Under the pieces are notes generated by a model. It was not told the origin of the DNA and searched no databases. It saw nothing but the letters and a program-made list of their open reading frames with translations. Below, piece after piece: positions 14,107-18,208 of a stretch of DNA of 18,208 nucleotides. The DNA lies in NCBI GenBank assembly GCA_900763995.1, contig CAAFMK010000004.1, positions 1 to 18,208 of the forward strand. Reading direction: 5' to 3'. The first letter of the stretch is position 1; the number at the start of each line of letters is the position of its first letter. Made by a program: the position numbers and the translations under genes. This DNA comes from an uncultured Oscillospiraceae bacterium. GTDB lineage: Bacteria > Bacillota > Clostridia > Oscillospirales > Oscillospiraceae.

Positions 14107-15048
14107 TTACCAGGGCTTTACCCCGCCAGTCAGCTCAGAGACACTGGCCATCCCCTGCCGGGCGGCAATGGCGGCCAGCTCCTCCCGCACCTTGATGGGT
14201 GCAAAGGGATCGGCAAACATGGCGGTTCCCACAACAATGGCTGAGGCGCCAGCCAGCATCAGCTGGGCGGCATCCTCCCCCCGGCTGACCCCGCCCATGC
14301 CCAAAATGGGCAGTTTCACGCTCTGGGCCACCTCCCACACCATACGCACTGCAACGGGCAGCACGGCTGGGCCGGACAGGCCCCCGGTGTTCATCTTCAA
14401 AATGGGCCGGTGGGTATTGATGTCGATCCGCATCCCCCGCAGGGTGTTGATGAGGGACAGCGCATCCGCTCCAGCCCCCTCTACCGCCTTTGCGATCTCT
14501 GTAATATCGGTGACATTGGGGGAGAGCTTGACCATCACAGGGACTGCTCCAGCGTGTTTCTTTGCCATCTCGGTGACCTCGGCGGCCAGCTCAGGGCGGG
14601 TGCCGTAAGCCAGACCACCAGCCTTCACATTGGGGCAGGAGATATTGACCTCGATCATATCCACCCCGGCCTCTGCCAGCTTCTGGCACATAATGCCGTA
14701 CTCCTCCGGGGTATTGCCGGAGATGTTGGCAATCACCTTTGTATCAAACTGCCGCAAAAAGGGCAGTTCCTCTGCAATAAAGGCATCCACGCCGGGATTT
14801 TGCAGGCCCACAGAGTTGAGGACACCCATGGGGGTCTCTGCAATGCGGGGGGCGGGATTGCCCTGTCTGGGCTGAAGGGTCAGCCCCTTGGCGCAGATAC
14901 CGCCCAGCTCGGACAGCTGGTAAAACTCCCCGTACTCCCGGCCAAAGCCGAAGGTGCCGGAGGCCACCACCACAGGGTTTTTCATGGTCATCCCCGCCAG
15001 CGTGACGGACAGACCCACCGCTTTGGTATTGGTTTGTTTCTCAGACAT
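14107..15048 (-). CDS. pyrD: Dihydroorotate dehydrogenase B, catalytic subunit PyrD
   Basis: A 313-residue FMN enzyme that oxidises dihydroorotate to orotate. It is class 1B: the active-site base is Cys138 in VNISCPNVKAGG (class 2 enzymes have Ser here), and the electron-transfer subunit PyrK is encoded next to it. FMN-site segments include ASGTFGFG (29-36), NSVGLQNPG (78-86), VMVKLSPN, and GGLSGPA with GMGGVS toward the C-terminus. The ATG at 15048 has AGGAGG nine bases upstream and overlaps the end of pyrK by eight bases; a 16-codon extension to 15096 is rejected. Overlap fits equal production of the two subunits of the heterotetramer. NAD+ should be the final acceptor. Confidence 0.96.
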   Translation of the reverse strand: MSEKQTNTKAVGLSVTLAGMTMKNPVVVASGTFGFGREYGEFYQLSELGGICAKGLTLQPRQGNPAPRIAETPMGVLNSVGLQNPGVDAFIAEELPFLRQFDTKVIANISGNTPEEYGIMCQKLAEAGVDMIEVNISCPNVKAGGLAYGTRPELAAEVTEMAKKHAGAVPVMVKLSPNVTDITEIAKAVEGAGADALSLINTLRGMRIDINTHRPILKMNTGGLSGPAVLPVAVRMVWEVAQSVKLPILGMGGVSRGEDAAQLMLAGASAIVVGTAMFADPFAPIKVREELAAIAARQGMASVSELTGGVKPW

Positions 15049-15817
15049 TCCAATCCACCTCCTGGGCATCAAATACAGGGCCATTTTTACACACATGGCT
15101 CCGGGTGCCGTCCTTCATGTCACAGGCGCACACCAGACAGGCTCCCACGCCGCAGCCCATCCGCTCCTCCATGGACACCTGACAGGGCACGCCAAACTCC
15201 TCAGCCACCTTCGCCACATTCCGCAGCATGGGCTTGGGGCCGCAGGCCAGTACAGCGGTATAGTCGTTATCTCTGGTCAGCTCCTGGCGCACCAGAGCGT
15301 CCACATAGCCGTGGTAGCCCAGTGTACCGTCATCGGTGGCCACCAGCACATCCTTGCACACTTCCTCAAAGTTTGAGTGCAAAATGGCCTTATTGGCAGA
15401 GCGGAAACCAAGGATAGCGGTGGAGCGCCCCTGTGCATACTGGGCACAGCCCAGCATGGGGGGCACGCCAATGCCGCCGCCCACCAGCAGGCAGCGCCCC
15501 TGCTTCTCCATGGAAAAGCCGTTGCCCAGCAGCCCCAGCACATCAACACTGTGGCCCTCAGGGCGGTCAGCCAGCCACTGGGTCCCCTCGCCCCGCACCT
15601 CAAAGACGATGGTCAGGGTATCTGAGGGCTCGTCCTCCATACAGGTACACACGGAAATGGGGCGGCGCAGAAGCAGTCCATCCCCGCATTTGATATGGAC
15701 AAACTGTCCCGGCCCCTTGCAGGAGGTGCGAACCATGTCCCCTACCTCCAGCACCATATATATGGCATCTCCCATCCTTGTTTTGGACAGGATCTTACAC
15801 TTGCGTTCAACTTTCAT
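15041..15817 (-). CDS. pyrK: Dihydroorotate dehydrogenase B, electron transfer subunit PyrK
   Basis: A 258-residue iron-sulfur flavoprotein that passes electrons from the FMN of PyrD to NAD+. The FAD-binding barrel has GQFVHIKC and RRPISV (51-56). The NAD-binding domain has LVGGGIGVPPM (111-121) and LACGPKPML. A 2Fe-2S cluster site near the C-terminus is given by Cys222, Cys227, Cys230 and Cys243 in CGVGACLVC...HVC. All expected ligands are present. I start at the ATG at 15817, with AGAGG ten bases upstream; an ATG eight codons earlier is possible but has a poor site. It lies 57 bases after pyrF and overlaps pyrD by eight bases. Confidence 0.95.
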   Translation of the reverse strand: MKVERKCKILSKTRMGDAIYMVLEVGDMVRTSCKGPGQFVHIKCGDGLLLRRPISVCTCMEDEPSDTLTIVFEVRGEGTQWLADRPEGHSVDVLGLLGNGFSMEKQGRCLLVGGGIGVPPMLGCAQYAQGRSTAILGFRSANKAILHSNFEEVCKDVLVATDDGTLGYHGYVDALVRQELTRDNDYTAVLACGPKPMLRNVAKVAEEFGVPCQVSMEERMGCGVGACLVCACDMKDGTRSHVCKNGPVFDAQEVDWNV

Positions 15818-15874
15818 CTGCTTCACGCCTCTGCTTCCCATTTATTTTTCCCAGACTCGGAATGGCTCATTCTC

Positions 15875-16798
15875 TCACTGGATGGTGACAAACTGCCGAA
15901 TATCCTCCCGCATGGCGATGGCCGCATTTCTGGCCGCCTCTTTAAAATCCCGTCCATCCTGGCCGGTCTTTTGCCAGGCGCACATAATACCCCGGGAGGA
16001 GTTGACAATGGCACCATGACCGTTCTGGTCAAAGGCGTTGGCCACATCGGCGGCGGTACCGCCCTGTGCGCCATAGCCGGGCACCAGGAAGAAGGTGTGC
16101 TTCAGCCGCTGGCGCAGGGCCTGAATATCGGCGGGATATGTGGCACCCGTGACTGCACCGGCCATGGTGTAGCCGTACTTTCCCTCAGTCCCGGCGGCGA
16201 TCTGCTCGTTGAGATCCCCCATCACCTGATAGACCAGACGATTCCCCGCCTGAATGTCCTGCAACTCGCCAGAGCCGGGGTTAGAGGTCTTGACCAGCAC
16301 AAAGGCACACTTGTCCTTGGCCTTGCCGGCCTCTAAAAAGGGCTTGATGGAATCTGAGCCCATATACCCGTTGAGGGTCACGCAGTCAGCATCAAAGGAG
16401 GGGAACTCCTCCCCCTCAATTTTAGCACCGGACAGCCAGCCCTCTGCGTAGGCGGTGGCGGTGGAGCCAATGTCTCCACGCTTGATGTCCGCAATGACAA
16501 ACAGGCCCTTTCTCTTGGCGTAGGCGATGGTGCGCTCCAGCATCTCCATCCCCCGCCAGCCCAGATTTTCGTAGTAGGCGGCCTGTGGCTTGACAGCGGG
16601 AACAATATCGCACAGCGCATCAATCAGGCCCACATTAAACTGCCAGATGGCCTCTGCGGCCCCCTTCAGGCCCGCACCGTGCTCCTCAAAGGCGGCCTTG
16701 CGAATAAATTCTGGGACATACTCGATCCGGGCATCCAGCCCTGCCACGGTGGGGTTTTTCATATCACGAATTTTATCTTGCAGTTGATCGAATGACAT
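15875..16798 (-). CDS. pyrF: Orotidine 5'-phosphate decarboxylase PyrF (long, type 2 form)
   Basis: A 307-residue enzyme for the last step of UMP synthesis, decarboxylation of OMP. It is the longer type 2 form, about 70 residues over the short form. Key segments are GLDARIEYVP (20-29), FNVGLIDAL, Lys70 in AVKPQAAYYE and the catalytic DIKRGDIGSTATAYA (104-118, Asp104, Lys106, Asp109). The phosphate-binding end reads FLVPGYGAQGGT and NSSRGI. The start has AGGAGGA with suitable spacing. It begins 15 bases after pyrC and is followed by pyrK. Confidence 0.96.
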   Translation of the reverse strand: MSFDQLQDKIRDMKNPTVAGLDARIEYVPEFIRKAAFEEHGAGLKGAAEAIWQFNVGLIDALCDIVPAVKPQAAYYENLGWRGMEMLERTIAYAKRKGLFVIADIKRGDIGSTATAYAEGWLSGAKIEGEEFPSFDADCVTLNGYMGSDSIKPFLEAGKAKDKCAFVLVKTSNPGSGELQDIQAGNRLVYQVMGDLNEQIAAGTEGKYGYTMAGAVTGATYPADIQALRQRLKHTFFLVPGYGAQGGTAADVANAFDQNGHGAIVNSSRGIMCAWQKTGQDGRDFKEAARNAAIAMREDIRQFVTIQ

Positions 16799-16813
16799 AC
16801 TGTTCTCCTCCTG

Positions 16814-18091
16814 TCAGTTCTCCTGATAGATCACATTGCCCTTGGCAATGGTGTACTTCACCTTACCCTTGACCTTCCATCCGGCAAAGGGGGTGTTTCT
16901 GGATTTGGAGGCAAACTCCTCTGGGTTCACCGTCCACTCCTCATCCAGATCAAAAATCACCAGATCGGCCACTGCCCCCAAAGACATATGCCCTCTGGAC
17001 AGCTTCAGAATATCCGCCGGATTGGTGGACATACGCCGTACAATGGCGGGCAAGTCCATTTTCTTGGTGTGATACAGCTGGGTCAGGGTAATGGCCAGGC
17101 TGGTCTCCAGGCCGATCATGCCGCTGGGGGCCTTGGACAGCCCCCGCTCCTTTTCTTCCACAGAGTGGGGGGCGTGGTCTGTGGCAATCACATCAATGGT
17201 TCCATCCTTCACACCGGCAATGATACCTGCCACATCATTTTTGGTGCGCAGTGGGGGGTTGATGCGGGCCAGTGCCCCCTGCTTGAGTACCTCATCCTCT
17301 GTGAGGGTGAAATACTGGGGACAGGTCTCAGCTGTGATTTTAACACCTTTTTTCTTCATCTTACGGATAATATCCACACTTCTGGCTGTGGATACATGGC
17401 AGATGTGTACATGGGCCCCAGTCTCCTCGGCCAGCATGGCATCCCGCATGACCATCAGCTCCTCGGCTATGGCGGGCCGCCCCTCCAGCCACAGCTGGCG
17501 GGATACACTGCCCTCGTTCACCGCACGGCCAGCCACCATGGAGGTGTCCTCACAGTGGCACAGCACAGGCATATCCAGCCCTCTGGCCCGGATGAGCACA
17601 TCCCGCATCAGGTTGGCATTGTCCACATTGTTCCCATCATCAGACAGAGCCACCGCACCAGCGGCCTTCAGTGCCTCTGCATCGGAGGGTTCCTCCCCCT
17701 TCAGTCCCTTGGACAGTGCGGCAATGGGGTGCACCTGTACGCCGCAGGCCTCTTTGGCCCGATTGAGCACATAGGCCACCTGCTCAGGGCAGTCCACAGT
17801 GGGGCTGGTATTTGCCATACAGGCCACAGAGGTCACACCACCACGGGCCGCCGCGGCACAGCCGGTAATGATGTCCTCTTTATAGGTCAGACCGGGGTCT
17901 CGCAGGTGGACATGCATATCCACCAGGCCGGGGCCCACCATCAGGCCAGAGGCATCAATGACCTGATCGAATTCTCCCTTGATCCCCCGCTCCATCAAAG
18001 CAAGGGTTCCATTTTCCACCAAAATATCCTGTAACAGTACAGTCCCTGTTACAGGGTGGATCACACGACCGTTTTTAATCAGCAATTTCAT
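16814..18091 (-). CDS. pyrC: Dihydroorotase PyrC (class I)
   Basis: A 425-residue zinc amidohydrolase that cyclises carbamoyl-aspartate to dihydroorotate. Metal and substrate residues are in place: H60 and H62 in DMHVHLRDPG (59-68), Asp151 in LSDDGNN, H179 in CHCED, H232 in ICHVSTA and Asp305 in ATDHAPHS. The layout is the class I type common in Gram-positive bacteria. The start is the ATG at 18091, with GGAGG seven bases upstream; the frame stays open 17 more codons but those would begin within the leader, next to the -10 element. It is the first gene of the pyr group, about 60 bases after the predicted transcription start. Confidence 0.96.
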   Translation of the reverse strand: MKLLIKNGRVIHPVTGTVLLQDILVENGTLALMERGIKGEFDQVIDASGLMVGPGLVDMHVHLRDPGLTYKEDIITGCAAAARGGVTSVACMANTSPTVDCPEQVAYVLNRAKEACGVQVHPIAALSKGLKGEEPSDAEALKAAGAVALSDDGNNVDNANLMRDVLIRARGLDMPVLCHCEDTSMVAGRAVNEGSVSRQLWLEGRPAIAEELMVMRDAMLAEETGAHVHICHVSTARSVDIIRKMKKKGVKITAETCPQYFTLTEDEVLKQGALARINPPLRTKNDVAGIIAGVKDGTIDVIATDHAPHSVEEKERGLSKAPSGMIGLETSLAITLTQLYHTKKMDLPAIVRRMSTNPADILKLSRGHMSLGAVADLVIFDLDEEWTVNPEEFASKSRNTPFAGWKVKGKVKYTIAKGNVIYQEN

Positions 18092-18101
18092 GGAAGTTCC
18101 T

Positions 18102-18153
18102 CCACAATCTTTGTTCCTTGTGATCTGTTTATATGTACGCATAGTTTTCTATG
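18102..18153 (-). promoter_or_regulatory. pyrC leader with two small hairpins, one touching the ribosome site
   Basis: The leader of about 60 bases holds a perfect 5-bp stem with a 4-base loop at its 5' end (18149-18153 with 18140-18144) and a 6-bp stem (18118-18123 with 18102-18107, one G-U pair, 10-base loop). The second stem includes the first two G of the GGAGG ribosome site (18099-18103). Enterobacterial pyrC is controlled by a hairpin that hides its ribosome site when CTP is high; a similar outcome here is speculation, since the stems are short. Confidence 0.3.
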
Positions 18154-18157
18154 ATAA

Positions 18158-18186
18158 ATTATAGCGGACCAGGCAGGATTTAGCAA
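18158..18186 (-). promoter_or_regulatory. Sigma-70-type promoter of the pyr genes
   Basis: On the minus strand TTGCTA (18186-18181) and a perfect TATAAT (18163-18158) are 17 bases apart. Transcription should begin near 18150-18152. The short distance to pyrC leaves no room for a PyrR-type leader with terminator and antiterminator. Confidence 0.8.
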
Positions 18187-18208
18187 CGGATTTTTCCGAG
18201 TTTGGGGA

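Noticed and set aside
14410..15417. Open plus-strand frame across pyrD and pyrK.
   Set aside because: Both minus-strand genes have full catalytic motifs and good ribosome sites; the antisense frame has low-complexity composition and none.
16988..18034. Open plus-strand frame antisense to pyrC.
   Set aside because: It is a shadow of the dihydroorotase gene, without start signals.
18092..18152. PyrR-binding attenuator in the pyrC leader.
   Set aside because: The leader is about 60 bases, with no terminator plus U run and no room for an antiterminator.

Overview
The window reads as a chromosomal core region of a Gram-positive Clostridia bacterium, most likely Oscillospiraceae (Flavonifractor/Pseudoflavonifractor-like). 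The reasons are the Firmicutes gene order rimP-nusA-rnpM(ylxR)-ylxQ-infB-rbfA-nrnA-truB-ribF, the class 1B dihydroorotate dehydrogenase pair PyrD/PyrK, strong AGGAGG-type ribosome binding sites, and a GC content that looks above 50% by eye. The family-level placement is inference. I see no mobile element, tRNA, rRNA or CRISPR array, and no broken gene.

Layout. Almost everything is on the minus strand, so transcription runs from high to low coordinates. (A) 18186-14107: a sigma-70-type promoter, then pyrC, pyrF, pyrK and pyrD, four of the de novo pyrimidine genes. (B) 14051-10569: without an obvious terminator after pyrD, a histidine phosphatase-GNAT acetyltransferase fusion, a YgiQ-type radical SAM protein and an 85-residue membrane protein follow. 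(C) 10091-10498, plus strand: a lone small lipoprotein with 11-residue amphipathic repeats. It converges on region B at a strong hairpin (10519-10550). (D) 9923-81: a second sigma-70-type promoter and a leader with a terminator-like hairpin, then the translation/RNA operon: rimP, nusA, rnpM, ylxQ, infB, a 150-base structured gap, rbfA, nrnA, truB, ribF, and last a DUF1576 membrane protein. Two palindromic hairpins at 1-70 close the operon.

How the genes fit together. Region A makes UMP precursors: PyrC closes the dihydroorotate ring, PyrD with its electron-transfer partner PyrK oxidises it to orotate, and PyrF decarboxylates OMP. pyrB and pyrE are not in the window. Region D assembles the 30S subunit (RimP, RbfA), controls elongation and termination (NusA), starts translation (IF-2), modifies tRNA (TruB), recycles nanoRNA and pAp (NrnA) and makes FMN/FAD (RibF). 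Genes are tightly packed, with several overlaps of 4-11 bases.

The window is mostly ordinary housekeeping DNA. The least explained parts are the duplicated DUF1576 membrane protein, the repeat lipoprotein, the phosphatase-acetyltransferase fusion, the long basic tail on YlxQ, and the RNA structures ahead of rimP, between infB and rbfA, and ahead of pyrC. I did not find evidence for a wholly new multi-gene system.
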